64,000 bases of DNA from Bacteroides sp. An322 (GCF_002161765.1 NZ_NFIN01000014.1:26675-90674); one strand, 5' to 3'; positions 42,393 to 51,809 are shown, numbered from the stretch's first letter. Notes: generated by a model from the sequence alone, not told the origin. Made by a program: numbers and translations.

Positions 42393-43316
42393 TCAGCTTA
42401 TGTAGCGCGTATATTTTTTCATGAATGTTTGGAATGCCGGAATCTTCATTAATCCTTTTTCGAAAAGGAAGATACCTAAGAGGGCACAAAGAATTCCCAA
42501 TATAACATCAATCAGGTAATGGTGTCCGGAATATACGGCTGTAAACCAAATTCCTGCCATAATGATTGCAAAAGCGATGCGGAGCCAAGTGGCGCATCGT
42601 GCTTTCATGGCATAAAATAAAGTGACCACCATATAAGCGGAATGCAAAGACGGTACTGCTGCAAATACATTGGCATTTCGTCCATAAAGTCCATGAAAAA
42701 TGGTTAAACCTGTCATTTCATCAAAGCGTCCTAGTCCGGCAACATCGCCTGGAGTATTAAGAATAGGCTCAAATCCGTAATTCATGACGTACCAAGGCGG
42801 GGCTGCTGGATGAATGTAATACCCGATGAATCCCAAGATGTTGACAAATAAGAAGACTAAAGCAAAATGCAGATATACTTTCCGTTGGCGAGTGAAATAC
42901 AGTCCTAATCCGAATAGGATAGGAACGGGAACCCAACACAGATAAAAGATTCCTGCCATAAAATCCATAAAAGCACAATAATGGATGTGGAAAAATTCAT
43001 TCGGGGTTAGAGTCCCTTCTGCGGTAAGAATGCCAAACCAGTCTTTTTCTGTTTCGTATAACCCTTTTATGTCTATGGGATTGACTTCATAATTCGGAAC
43101 AATACGCATCCAGTCATAAGAAATAGCAAAAACGACGAAAGGCAATAAGGCTATTGCCAATTTGCGTGTAGAAGGCGTAATGAAAAAAAGAAAAGCCAAT
43201 AAAGCCCCCATGAGCCAATGCTCAGGGCGTATGCCAATAAATAGGGCTGTTACAATCATCCATGCCGCTAAGGCAATGAGGAAAGTCAGGCTTTCTTTGG
43301 TTGACGGTAAATTCAT
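42393..43316 (-). CDS. PAP2-family inositol phosphorylceramide synthase-like membrane protein
   Basis: The 307-residue protein has about six to eight membrane segments. The PAP2 active-site motifs are VPSLHSAY (around 220) and YSGHHYLIDVILG (around 265), with two His and one Asp as in fungal Aur1. In B. thetaiotaomicron the homologous gene (BT_1522, from memory) encodes inositol phosphorylceramide synthase. It ends a leftward cluster with a CDP-alcohol transferase, a GtrA-like protein and a PgpA-like phosphatase, which supports the same role: joining phosphoinositol to ceramide. Confidence 0.82.
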   Translation of the reverse strand: MNLPSTKESLTFLIALAAWMIVTALFIGIRPEHWLMGALLAFLFFITPSTRKLAIALLPFVVFAISYDWMRIVPNYEVNPIDIKGLYETEKDWFGILTAEGTLTPNEFFHIHYCAFMDFMAGIFYLCWVPVPILFGLGLYFTRQRKVYLHFALVFLFVNILGFIGYYIHPAAPPWYVMNYGFEPILNTPGDVAGLGRFDEMTGLTIFHGLYGRNANVFAAVPSLHSAYMVVTLFYAMKARCATWLRIAFAIIMAGIWFTAVYSGHHYLIDVILGILCALLGIFLFEKGLMKIPAFQTFMKKYTRYIS

Positions 43317-43343
43317 ACTCCTTATTTATATATAGTAGATAAA

Positions 43344-44039
43344 TTAGTTTCTCATTTTATTTTTCATTAATTGCCGGCGGCTGTATTCGATTCGGGCAAA
43401 AGCTGTGACATTCGCAAAGATAGCGATAAAGCCCATAGGTACAATCAGAATCAGCATGGCATCGAATTGTAGGTTTGTTGCACACGTAGCAGTGACGCCA
43501 CAGATTAATAGCCCTAAACTTGTCAAAACCACGCGCTCTGGGCGTTGCATAAAACCGATTTTGCATTCCAATCCCAATCCTTCGGCACGTGCACGTACAT
43601 AACTTACCATTAATGAGCCGATAAGTGCTGCAAAAGTAATGACTGCACCGATTAGATACCCATGTCCGATCAGACAAAAACAGATGCCTCCCAATGTGAC
43701 CAATTCGCTATAACGGTCAAGTACAGAGTCGTACATGGCACCGAACGTAGAAGTCATATTTCCGAGACGTGCTACTTGCCCGTCCATCATGTCGAACAAT
43801 GAGGAAATAAAAATAATTCCTCCAGCCCATCCGATTAATTTATAAGGGTCTGTGTCTGCATGGATACCTGCATAAACGAGCACACATGCTCCTGCCACAT
43901 TCCCCAAAAAGCCGATAGTCGTTACCATATTGGGCGTTATTCCTATTTTTATCATACAATGAATAAGCGGGTTGATGATTTTATAGACGAACTGCTGTAG
44001 TGCATCCCGCATTTTTTTAGCTTGTTTTTTTACTTCCAT
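43344..44039 (-). CDS. CDP-alcohol phosphatidyltransferase, probable phosphatidylinositol-phosphate synthase
   Basis: The 231-residue membrane protein has the full CDP-alcohol transferase signature [23 protein letters not shown] (DG-x2-AR-x8-G-x3-D-x3-D; residues about 87-109), which binds CDP-diacylglycerol and metal. Cluster context points to inositol phosphate as acceptor rather than glycerol phosphate or serine; the B. thetaiotaomicron counterpart is a PIP synthase. It overlaps the GtrA-like gene by 23 bases. Confidence 0.85.
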   Translation of the reverse strand: MEVKKQAKKMRDALQQFVYKIINPLIHCMIKIGITPNMVTTIGFLGNVAGACVLVYAGIHADTDPYKLIGWAGGIIFISSLFDMMDGQVARLGNMTSTFGAMYDSVLDRYSELVTLGGICFCLIGHGYLIGAVITFAALIGSLMVSYVRARAEGLGLECKIGFMQRPERVVLTSLGLLICGVTATCATNLQFDAMLILIVPMGFIAIFANVTAFARIEYSRRQLMKNKMRN

Positions 44040-44535
44040 GTTGATGTCTGATTTGTTTTATTTTACTTTTTATTTTGTCATTGATTTGAGCATCTTTAAA
44101 AACGAATACCCGGTGCAAATTATAATTCCAACATACGGCAACGGTTACCGAAGTTATGATTTTTGAAAGGATAAATGCAGTCGATTCCGAAATGGAAAAA
44201 CGGTTATGCTGCGCTGTTAAAAATTCAGTCAACAAATACGTGCCCCACAAATTAAGTCCGATACTTCCTATCCACACCAATACATATTTAAATAAGACAA
44301 ACATCGGGCTGCAGTCTTCGGTATGGAAAGTCCATTTATAATTGATGGCACAATTGACTAATCCTCCCATTATGGAACCGGTCAGTGTAGCATACACATA
44401 GTAAATGCCCATTCCTTGGTTTAGCATGATGCTGACCAAGAAATCGGCTATTGTTGCCAATTGGGCAGAAAGTTGTGCACGAATAAACATGAACAACCCT
44501 TTGCCTTGGGAGAATATTTGAATCCAATTTTTCAC
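44017..44535 (-). CDS. GtrA-like membrane protein
   Basis: A 172-residue protein with four membrane helices in the GtrA pattern ([36 protein letters not shown], then [12 protein letters not shown] at the end). GtrA proteins are thought to help flip or carry lipid-linked sugars. Placed within the inositol-lipid cluster, it may move a lipid intermediate across the membrane; this is inference. It overlaps pgpA by 4 bases and the next gene by 23. Confidence 0.85.
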   Translation of the reverse strand: MKNWIQIFSQGKGLFMFIRAQLSAQLATIADFLVSIMLNQGMGIYYVYATLTGSIMGGLVNCAINYKWTFHTEDCSPMFVLFKYVLVWIGSIGLNLWGTYLLTEFLTAQHNRFSISESTAFILSKIITSVTVAVCWNYNLHRVFVFKDAQINDKIKSKIKQIRHQHGSKKTS

Positions 44536-45008
44536 GTAAATGCCAGTCTATAAAGGTAAATAACTATATATCCATAAATGCCGGATAAAATATCGTCTGC
44601 CATAATGCCATATCCTTTGGGCAGTTTTTCCATTTTCCGTATGCCTAAGGGTTTCCAAATGTCGAATAGACGGAAAAGCAGGAAAGCAGCCAACATATAC
44701 CCCCAATGTCCGTTTTCGGGAACAGCAAGTAAGGCTATCCAAGTTCCTACCATTTCGTCGATTACGACTCGGGAAGGGTCTTCCCCCCAATATTTCTCGG
44801 ATACGCTTGCCGACCAAATTCCTAAGACGGTAAAAAGGATGACCAATATTGCCGTTATCCATTGGATAGTGGCATAATCGGTAAAAGCAGCATATCCCCA
44901 CCAAATGAGCATAGCCAATAAGGCTCCTGCAGTTCCAGGAGCTATCGGACTATATCCGCTTCCGAATCCGGTAGCTATTAGTTGGTGGAAAAAAGGTATC
45001 TTTTTCAT
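44532..45008 (-). CDS. pgpA: Phosphatidylglycerophosphatase A family protein, probable PIP phosphatase
   Basis: The 158-residue membrane protein carries PgpA motifs: ATGFGSGYSPIAPGTAG at the N-terminus, VIDEMVGTWIAL and YGIMADDILSGIYG. The family removes the phosphate from phosphatidylglycerophosphate. In the Bacteroides inositol-lipid cluster its homologue dephosphorylates phosphatidylinositol phosphate; both activities are possible here. It is first in the operon, with a -7 box 23 bases upstream. Confidence 0.87.
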   Translation of the reverse strand: MKKIPFFHQLIATGFGSGYSPIAPGTAGALLAMLIWWGYAAFTDYATIQWITAILVILFTVLGIWSASVSEKYWGEDPSRVVIDEMVGTWIALLAVPENGHWGYMLAAFLLFRLFDIWKPLGIRKMEKLPKGYGIMADDILSGIYGYIVIYLYRLAFT

Positions 45009-45030
45009 ATATACATTATAAAAGAGCCTA

Positions 45031-45038
45031 CAAAAGTA
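45031..45038 (-). promoter_or_regulatory. Promoter -7 box of the inositol-lipid cluster (TACTTTTG)
   Basis: TACTTTTG on the minus strand lies 23 bases before the pgpA start. The -33 element is not clear. Confidence 0.5.
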
Positions 45039-45134
45039 CGGTTTTTCTTTGAAATGCCTTTTCTAAAAATCTAAATTAATAATGGTTAATACTACATAAA
45101 AGTCGGTTTATTTGTCAGTTTTCAGTGGTTTTGA

Positions 45135-45166
45135 TTTGTTAGTAACAAGAAAGTGGTGTAATTTCG
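45135..45166 (+). promoter_or_regulatory. Promoter for the DUF5686 gene
   Basis: TTTG at 45135-45138 and TAATTTCG at 45159-45166 (one mismatch to TAnnTTTG) are 20 bases apart, 42 bases before the start codon. Confidence 0.5.
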
Positions 45167-45208
45167 CTTCCGTTTTCGAGTTTAAAGTAACGCGTATTGA
45201 GATTTTAT

Positions 45209-47848
45209 ATGGTGAAACGATTGCTCCTTATAATAGTGATAGGGTGGGTCTGTATCGTAGAAATGGCGGCTCAAATCCATGGAGTCGTTGTGGATGCAAC
45301 TACAGGTGAGCCTATACCTTATTTAAATGTTTATTATGATGGAAAAGGAGTGGGGACTATTACAGATATGGATGGGAAATATTCGATATCTTACCATCCG
45401 GGCTGGACGAAACTTACTTTTTCAATGGTAGGATATGAAACGCAAGAAATTATCGTATCTGCAAAAACGGGTGAACTGAATGTCAGCATGAGCGGGATGG
45501 ACCAAGTATTAGACGAAGTGATTATACGTCCTAAAAAAGAAAAATATTCCCGCAAGAACAATCCGGCTGTAGAATTGATACGAAAGGTGATTGCATCGAA
45601 AAAAAGGACGGATTTGGCTCAAAAAGACTTCTATCGGTATAATAAGTATCAGAAAATAACTTTTGCAAAAAATAATATTACAGCCGATACGTTACGCGAA
45701 TCGTGGCTGTTTAAGAAATATCCGTTTTTCCGTGACCAGGTAGAGGAATGTGATGTGACGGGGAAAAATATTCTTCCGCTTTCGGTAGATGAGACTGTAT
45801 CTGAGATTGTTTACCGGAAAAAGCCTCATTCGGAGAAAACGTATATTCGTGGAATTAATTCATCGGGCGTGAACGAATTGTTCAGCACGGGTGAAATGTT
45901 GACTACGGTATTGAAAGATGTTTTCCAAGATATAGATATTTATGAAGACCGTTTCCGGTTTTTACAGTATCCTTTCGATAGCCCTATTTCCGAAGCAGGT
46001 ATCCGTTTTTATAAATTCTATATTATGGATACCATTTATGTAGAGCGCGACCGGTGTTTCCGTTTGTCGTTTGTGCCTAACAATTCGCAAGATTTCGGAT
46101 TTACAGGAAGTCTTTATGTCTTGGCTGATTCTACTTATCGGGTGAAGCAATGTCAATTGAATCTTCCGAAGAAAACGGATATTAATTTCATAGACAACAT
46201 GATTATCGAACAGAAATTCGGTGAATTGCCTACGGGTGAATGGACTTTGCTGGAAGATGATATGTTGTGTGAAATGTCATATCTGGAGAAATTGTTAGGC
46301 TCATTTCTCGTAAGGCGTACTACGCGCTATTTTGATTTCGATTTTGAACCGTTGCCCGATGATTTGTTCAAGGTGAAAGGCAGAGAGATAAAGGATGTCA
46401 ATGCGATGATGCGTGATAAGGAATTTTGGGGCAAATACCGACAGGAGGACTTAACGCAATCAGAAAAACGCATGGGAAGTTTTGTGGATGATTTGACCAA
46501 AATCAAAGGATTCAAATACATCATGTTTGTCTTAAGGGCTTTCATTGAGAACTTTGTAGAAACCAGTACGCCAGACAGCAAAGTCGATATTGGTCCGATT
46601 AATACCATGATTACGACGAATTATATCGATGGATTGCGTTTGCGTGCTTCGGCACAGACCACAGCCAATTTGCATCCGAATTTGTTTTTGAAAGGGTATT
46701 ATGCATACGGATTCAAAGACCATAAGTCGAAATACATGGGTGAAGTGGAATATTCCTTCGACAAGAAAGAGTATCTTCCCCGTGAATTTCCGAAACATTC
46801 GTTGACCTTTACTTATCAGTATGACAATATGTTGCCTTCAGACAAGTTTATCAATACGGATAAGGATAATGTATTTACTTCATTGAAAGTTTGTACGGTA
46901 GACCAATACAACTATGAACGTAAGGCGACTATCAAGTATGAACGCGAACGGGAATTCGGGTTCAAGACTACAGCCATTTTGCGTTATGCCAATTATGAGC
47001 CTTGCGGGAAATTGTTCTATCGGACTATGGCAGGAGAATCGCAGTTGCAGTCGGCTATTGCTAATGGTTCGATGTCGGGTACAGAATGGATACGCACCCC
47101 GTTTAATACACACGACATTACTGTGGCTGAGGCTTCTTTGGCTTTCCGGTATGCGCCGGGCGAGACTTTTGTCAATACCAAGCAACGCCGTTTGCCGGTC
47201 AATTTGGATGCTCCGGTCTTTACTCTTCAGCACACGATTGCATTGAAAGGGGTATTAGGGGGAGACTATACATACAATGTGACGGAAGCCAGTGCCTATA
47301 AACGCTTCTGGTTGAGTTCTTGGGGGAATATAGATGCCCGTTTAAAGGCGGGCATCCAGTGGAATAAAGTTCCGTTCCCGTTGTTGATTATGCCTGCGGC
47401 GAATTTGTCGTATATCATTGAGGATGAGACTTTCAATTTGATTAATAACATGGAGTTTCTGAATGACCGCTATGCTTCCCTTGACGTGTCATGGAATATG
47501 CAAGGCAAGTTGTTCAACCGTATTCCGTTGCTGAAGAAATTGAAATGGCGTGAGTTTATCGGAGTGAAATGTCTGTGGGGCAAGTTGAGTGACAAGAATA
47601 ATCCTTTCTTGGAACAAAACCGGAATGATGATGTATTGATGATGTTCCCCGGACATTATGACGAAACTGGCCGTTATAATTATTCCAGTTATGTGATGGA
47701 CCCGCATAAGCCGTATGTGGAAATCACGGCAGGTATTCATAACATATTTAAGTTGTTGCATGTAGAATATGTGCGCCGGTTGAATTATAACAATTTGCCT
47801 ACATCCAATAAGTGGGGTATCCGCTTTATGATACGGACGGTATTCTAA
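45209..47848 (+). CDS. Outer-membrane protein with carboxypeptidase-like domain and DUF5686
   Basis: ATG 45209 gives 879 residues with a signal peptide (LLLIIVIGWVCIVEMAAQ); an upstream TTG is unlikely. Residues about 20-105 form a carboxypeptidase-regulatory-like beta domain (GVVVDATTGEPIPYLNVYYDG). The rest is DUF5686 (KNNPAVELIRKVIASKK, FYRYNKYQKITF), ending in many aromatic strands and the terminal RTVF, so it is probably a large barrel. There is no plug domain, so it is not a TonB receptor. Function unknown; the family is widespread in Bacteroidetes. Confidence 0.88.
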   Translation: MVKRLLLIIVIGWVCIVEMAAQIHGVVVDATTGEPIPYLNVYYDGKGVGTITDMDGKYSISYHPGWTKLTFSMVGYETQEIIVSAKTGELNVSMSGMDQVLDEVIIRPKKEKYSRKNNPAVELIRKVIASKKRTDLAQKDFYRYNKYQKITFAKNNITADTLRESWLFKKYPFFRDQVEECDVTGKNILPLSVDETVSEIVYRKKPHSEKTYIRGINSSGVNELFSTGEMLTTVLKDVFQDIDIYEDRFRFLQYPFDSPISEAGIRFYKFYIMDTIYVERDRCFRLSFVPNNSQDFGFTGSLYVLADSTYRVKQCQLNLPKKTDINFIDNMIIEQKFGELPTGEWTLLEDDMLCEMSYLEKLLGSFLVRRTTRYFDFDFEPLPDDLFKVKGREIKDVNAMMRDKEFWGKYRQEDLTQSEKRMGSFVDDLTKIKGFKYIMFVLRAFIENFVETSTPDSKVDIGPINTMITTNYIDGLRLRASAQTTANLHPNLFLKGYYAYGFKDHKSKYMGEVEYSFDKKEYLPREFPKHSLTFTYQYDNMLPSDKFINTDKDNVFTSLKVCTVDQYNYERKATIKYEREREFGFKTTAILRYANYEPCGKLFYRTMAGESQLQSAIANGSMSGTEWIRTPFNTHDITVAEASLAFRYAPGETFVNTKQRRLPVNLDAPVFTLQHTIALKGVLGGDYTYNVTEASAYKRFWLSSWGNIDARLKAGIQWNKVPFPLLIMPAANLSYIIEDETFNLINNMEFLNDRYASLDVSWNMQGKLFNRIPLLKKLKWREFIGVKCLWGKLSDKNNPFLEQNRNDDVLMMFPGHYDETGRYNYSSYVMDPHKPYVEITAGIHNIFKLLHVEYVRRLNYNNLPTSNKWGIRFMIRTVF

Positions 47849-47890
47849 AATAAAATCTGATAAAATTGTTATTGGGAAACAAACTTTTTG

Positions 47891-47898
47891 TACTTTTG
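47891..47898 (+). promoter_or_regulatory. Promoter -7 box of the sigma-54 activator-lptE-secG unit
   Basis: TACTTTTG fits TAnnTTTG, with a TTG 22 bases upstream. The start codon is 22 bases downstream, so the leader is very short. Confidence 0.6.
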
Positions 47899-47919
47899 TC
47901 CTAGTAGAATATTACAGAT

Positions 47920-49188
47920 ATGAATAAGACAGAGATTCAGAGCGTGAAGTTAAGATTTGGCATTATCGGCAATACCGAAGGGTTGAATCGCGCGATAGAT
48001 ATAGCCATGCAAGTGGCGCCGACAGATTTGTCGGTGCTGGTGACTGGCGAAAGCGGTGTAGGTAAGGAAAGTTTTCCTCAGATTATTCATCAGTTCAGCC
48101 GTCGCAAACATGGTCCGTACATAGCTGTGAACTGTGGTGCCATACCGGAGGGAACGATTGATTCCGAACTGTTCGGACATGAAAAAGGAGCTTTTACCGG
48201 AGCTATCAGTGACCGGAACGGTTATTTTGCCGAAGCGAATGGCGGTACTATTTTCTTGGACGAAGTGGGCGAGCTGCCTTTATCCACCCAAGCACGTTTG
48301 TTGCGTGTGCTGGAATCGGGAGAATATATCAAGGTGGGTTCTTCGAAAGTACAGAAGACCGATGTCCGTATTGTAGCGGCTACGAATATAGATTTTGCCG
48401 AAGCAATCGCGTCCGGACGGTTCCGTGAAGATTTATATTACCGCTTGAATACAGTGCCCATTAAAGTATTGCCTTTGCGCGAACGACCGGATGATATTGT
48501 GTTGTTGTTCCGTAAGTTTGCTGCGGATTTTGGAGAGAAATACCACATGCCTGCCATTCAGCTTACCGAAGAAGCCAAGCGGATGCTGGTGCATTATCCG
48601 TGGCCGGGCAATATCCGTCAGCTGAAGAATATTACGGAGCAGATTTCCATTTTGGAAACCAATCGGGATATAACCCCAGATATCTTGCAAAATTATCTTC
48701 CTCCTCAGCCTGTTTCCCGTCTGCCGGCTTTGTTTGGTGTGCGTTCTTCGGCTGATAAAAAAGGGTTTGAGAGCGAAAGAGAAATTTTGTATCAGGTCTT
48801 GTTCGATATGCGGCGGGATGTGACTGAGTTGAAGAAGTTGGTTCACGATATTATGGCAGAACGTTCAGGAAATCCGGTAAGCCAGCCTTCGAATGAAGCT
48901 GTTCATTATCTTCAGAATACAGTCAGTGTAATTCCTGATTCTCAGGTTGTGGTTAATCCTGTTTCTGCAGTAGCTGCGCCTCCTGTGCATGTCACTCCGG
49001 TTGAGGAACCAGAAGTACAGGATACGGAAGAGTATGTGGAAGAAAATTTGTCATTGAACGAGGTAGAGAAAGAGATGATACGCAAGGCGTTGGAACGTCA
49101 TCATGGAAGACGGAAAAATGCGGCTAGTGATTTGAAAATATCAGAACGTACACTTTACCGGAAAATAAAAGAATATGGGCTTGAATAA
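47920..49188 (+). CDS. Sigma-54-interacting transcriptional activator without receiver domain
   Basis: The 422-residue protein begins almost directly with the AAA+ domain: Walker A GESGVGKE at 43-50, the sigma-54 contact loop GAFTGA at 90-95, GGTIFLDEVGELP and RFREDLYYRLNTVPI. A variable linker (about 270-375) precedes a Fis-type helix-turn-helix (EKEMIRKALERHHGRRKNAASDLKISERTLYRKIKEYGL). It opens sigma-54 promoters using ATP. With no N-terminal sensor it may be constitutive or controlled by a partner. It overlaps lptE by 14 bases. Confidence 0.93.
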   Translation: MNKTEIQSVKLRFGIIGNTEGLNRAIDIAMQVAPTDLSVLVTGESGVGKESFPQIIHQFSRRKHGPYIAVNCGAIPEGTIDSELFGHEKGAFTGAISDRNGYFAEANGGTIFLDEVGELPLSTQARLLRVLESGEYIKVGSSKVQKTDVRIVAATNIDFAEAIASGRFREDLYYRLNTVPIKVLPLRERPDDIVLLFRKFAADFGEKYHMPAIQLTEEAKRMLVHYPWPGNIRQLKNITEQISILETNRDITPDILQNYLPPQPVSRLPALFGVRSSADKKGFESEREILYQVLFDMRRDVTELKKLVHDIMAERSGNPVSQPSNEAVHYLQNTVSVIPDSQVVVNPVSAVAAPPVHVTPVEEPEVQDTEEYVEENLSLNEVEKEMIRKALERHHGRRKNAASDLKISERTLYRKIKEYGLE

Positions 49189-49702
49189 AAAGAAGTATAG
49201 ATTCATCAGTATGTGTGTTGGTTTTGCCTGTCTGTTGGCAGCGTGTTCCGTTTCATATAAGTTTAATGGCGCGTCTATCAATTATGATAAGGTGAAGACC
49301 ATTTCATTCGAAAACTTTCCGAACCGTTCGGCTGCTTTTGTTTGGGGTCCGATGGAATCAATGTTCAATACGGAATTGCAGGATATTTACATGCAACAGA
49401 CCCGTTTGAAGCAGACCCGGCAGGGCGGCGATTTGGAATTGTCGGGCGAGATTACCAATTACGATGCATATAATAAAGGTGTAGGTGCCGATGGTTATTC
49501 GACTATGGCAGAGTTGCGTATGACGGTAAATGTACGTTTTGTAAACAATACCAATCATGCCGAAGACTTTGAACAGCAGTTCTCTGCAAGCCGTGAATAT
49601 GATGCCAGCCAGCAGCTTTCTTCTGTACAGGAAGGGCTGGTGACTGAAATGATTGAGGAAATTGTTGACCAGATTTTCAATGCTACTGTAGCTAATTGGT
49701 AA
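49175..49702 (+). CDS. lptE: LptE-like LPS assembly lipoprotein
   Basis: A 175-residue lipoprotein (FACLLAACSVS, Cys25) with the Bacteroidetes LptE pattern: SYKFNGASINYDKVKTISFENFPN, a central LSGEITNYDA and a C-terminal helix that includes VTEMIEEIVDQIFNATVANW. LptE plugs the LptD barrel that delivers lipopolysaccharide to the outer leaflet. It overlaps the regulator gene upstream by 14 bases. Confidence 0.88.
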   Translation: MGLNKKKYRFISMCVGFACLLAACSVSYKFNGASINYDKVKTISFENFPNRSAAFVWGPMESMFNTELQDIYMQQTRLKQTRQGGDLELSGEITNYDAYNKGVGADGYSTMAELRMTVNVRFVNNTNHAEDFEQQFSASREYDASQQLSSVQEGLVTEMIEEIVDQIFNATVANW

Positions 49703-49717
49703 TTCTTGGGGAAAGAG

Positions 49718-50485
49718 ATGATACAACAACGTTTACAACAATGGATTCAGCATCCTGAATTGTTATCAGAGGATAGTTTGCGCGAATTGCGTGAGATGTT
49801 GGTGCATTATCCTTATTTTCAGACAATACGTTTGCTTTATTTAAAAAACCTCTTCATTTTAGGCGATAAGGATTTTAAGTCTGAATTGCAAAAAAGTGCT
49901 TTATATATAGCCGATTTAAGCGTGCTTTTCTATTTTATAGAAGGGAACCGTTTGGCTATTACCGGTGATGCTGCACATCAAAATCCTGTAGAAAAAGAAA
50001 ACGGGACAGACCGGACTTTGGATTTGATAGACCGTTTCTTGTCTGATTTGCCGGAACCGTTAGGCAATGATTTGCCGCTTCCGGCTGAGGCGAATGTCGA
50101 TTATATTTCTGTCTTGATGCAGGAAAAAGAGGCACAAGAAGAAAAGCATCCGTTGAAAGGGCAGGAACTGATAGACCGGTTTATCGAACATTCGGAAAGC
50201 GAGAAACATTTGCCGTTGGCGCAAAATGAAAAAAAAGAGGAAGCGCCAAAGGCGGAGGAGGATATGCCAGACGAGTCTTCGGAGGAAGCGGAAAGGGAAG
50301 AAACGGAGGCAGACGAGCAATATTTTACTGAAACTTTGGCGAAAATCTACGTCAAGCAGCACCGTTATGAGAAGGCTCTTGAAATTATTAAAAAATTAAA
50401 TTTGCAATATCCCAAAAAAAATGCTTACTTTGCAGACCAAATTAGATTTTTGGAGAAATTGATTATTAACGCTAAATCAAAATAA
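49718..50485 (+). CDS. TPR-containing protein of unknown function
   Basis: ATG 49718 (after GGGGAAAGAG) gives 255 residues; an in-frame TTG four codons earlier is less likely. The N-terminal region (QQWIQHPELLSEDSLRELREMLVHYPYFQTIRLLYLKNL) is helical, the middle is low-complexity and Glu/Lys-rich, and the C-terminus has one or two tetratricopeptide-like helices (FTETLAKIYVKQHRYEKALEIIKKLNLQYPKKNAYFADQIRFLEKL). There is no signal peptide. It lies between lptE and secG in Bacteroidales as here. Role unknown. Confidence 0.82.
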   Translation: MIQQRLQQWIQHPELLSEDSLRELREMLVHYPYFQTIRLLYLKNLFILGDKDFKSELQKSALYIADLSVLFYFIEGNRLAITGDAAHQNPVEKENGTDRTLDLIDRFLSDLPEPLGNDLPLPAEANVDYISVLMQEKEAQEEKHPLKGQELIDRFIEHSESEKHLPLAQNEKKEEAPKAEEDMPDESSEEAEREETEADEQYFTETLAKIYVKQHRYEKALEIIKKLNLQYPKKNAYFADQIRFLEKLIINAKSK

Positions 50486-50490
50486 GGAAA

Positions 50491-50865
50491 ATGTTTTACT
50501 ATTTATTAGTTGGATTAATTGTATTGGCTTCTGTATTGATGTGTTTTGTGGTAATGATACAGAACTCTAAAGGTGGGGGGCTTGCTTCTAGCTTTGCTGC
50601 TTCAAATCAGATTATGGGTGTACGTAAGACTACTGATTTTATAGAAAAACTGACATGGGGATTGGCTATTTTTATGGTGGTAGTCAGCGTCTTTGCAGCC
50701 TATGCACTTCCGGGTGTAAGCGAAGGTTCGTCAGTGATTATGAATCAGGCTGTAGAAGAACAAAAAACGAATCCGTTGAATGCGCCGGAAGGTTTTGCTG
50801 CTCCTCAACCAAGTGCGGCAGACCAGGAAGCAGCTCCTGCTGCAAACGACTCGGCAGCTCAATGA
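50491..50865 (+). CDS. secG: Preprotein translocase subunit SecG
   Basis: The 124-residue protein has two membrane helices (about 3-23 and 53-72) joined by the conserved QNSKGGGLASSFA loop, and a C-terminal tail rich in Ala, Pro and Gln that is longer than in E. coli. SecG assists the SecYE channel. The gene is 5 bases after the TPR gene and is followed by a terminator, ending the operon. Confidence 0.95.
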   Translation: MFYYLLVGLIVLASVLMCFVVMIQNSKGGGLASSFAASNQIMGVRKTTDFIEKLTWGLAIFMVVVSVFAAYALPGVSEGSSVIMNQAVEEQKTNPLNAPEGFAAPQPSAADQEAAPAANDSAAQ

Positions 50866-50889
50866 TTTGATTTCATAATAGTTGTAGGG

Positions 50890-50936
50890 AAAGGAGGGTA
50901 TATCTCGGAAAAGAGGTATATTCTCCTTTAATTTTT
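50890..50936 (+). terminator. Terminator after secG
   Basis: AAAGGAG...TATATCTC pairs with GAGGTATA...CTCCTTT around a short loop, then AATTTTT. Confidence 0.75.
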
Positions 50937-51003
50937 ATTAATGCGTGCAGTATTTGGGCTTTTCTTTTCTTTATTAATTGAAATGATAAAAAACGAAAGG
51001 CTT

Positions 51004-51747
51004 ATGAAAAGAAAAATGAAATACGGATTATGGATTTGTGCTTTGGTAGTTGGCTTGTTTCAGGCTTCGTGTGACGACGGTGAGGGATATTCTATCGGCG
51101 ATATTGCCTACGATTGGGTGACGGTGCATGTACAGAGTGACGGAGTTTATACATTTACAGGCGACACGTGGGGAACGATGTTTCCGGCAGCGCCTACCGT
51201 ATGGGGCTACCGTTTGGCAGAAGGTACCCGCGGCTTGCTGGTCTTCAATCCGTTGTATGATGATTATTATGGTTATGATGTAGGTATCAAGCCCCAACAG
51301 TTGCGCCCTTTCCTGACTAAGACAGTGGAAGACTTGACCGATGCCAATGAAGCGGAATATGCCAATCATCCGGCATACGTATTGGACGCATGGGTGGCAG
51401 GAGGGTATATGAATATGCTTTTCAATATGAAGATGCCCATGGAGAAGAAACACCGTGTCAGCTTGGTAAAGCGTGCGGACGAACCGGTGATAGGAGAGGA
51501 TGGGTATATTCATCTGGAATACCGGTATAATACGTATGGCGACACGACTGACGTGTTTAATCCGTATGAGGAAGTGGTTTGCTATAATCTGAATACATTG
51601 CCCTTGGATGAAGCTGAAGGGATTAAGATGAAAGTCAATTCGGCTGTTTATGGAGAACAGACGTGGGTTTTCGAGAATATGAATCAGCCGGTTCCCGATG
51701 AGGCGAAAAATGTGAATGTGTCCATAGAAGAAAGCGATATCGAATAA
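51004..51747 (+). CDS. NigD-like lipoprotein
   Basis: ATG 51004 gives 247 residues and a proper lipoprotein signal (LVVGLFQASCDD); the in-frame ATG at 50941 would put 21 extra residues in front of it. The chain has an N-terminal OB-like part (YDWVTVHVQSDGVYTFTGD, GTRGLLVFNPLYDD) and a C-terminal domain (HRVSLVKRAD, IHLEYRYNTYGDTTD, MKVNSAVYGEQTWVFENM), as in the Bacteroidales NigD family. The name comes from a bacteriocin operon, but most members have no known function. Confidence 0.85.
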   Translation: MKRKMKYGLWICALVVGLFQASCDDGEGYSIGDIAYDWVTVHVQSDGVYTFTGDTWGTMFPAAPTVWGYRLAEGTRGLLVFNPLYDDYYGYDVGIKPQQLRPFLTKTVEDLTDANEAEYANHPAYVLDAWVAGGYMNMLFNMKMPMEKKHRVSLVKRADEPVIGEDGYIHLEYRYNTYGDTTDVFNPYEEVVCYNLNTLPLDEAEGIKMKVNSAVYGEQTWVFENMNQPVPDEAKNVNVSIEESDIE

Positions 51748-51771
51748 GGGTGATAATTTGTTGTTTGTTTG

Positions 51772-51809
51772 CGCAGATGAATGTGTTTTGCACATTTGTC
51801 TGCGTTTTT
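51772..51809 (+). terminator. Terminator after the NigD-like gene
   Basis: CGCAGATGAATGTG pairs with CACATTTGTCTGCG (two mismatches), followed by TTTTTG. Its T-tract is adjacent to the next promoter. Confidence 0.8.
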
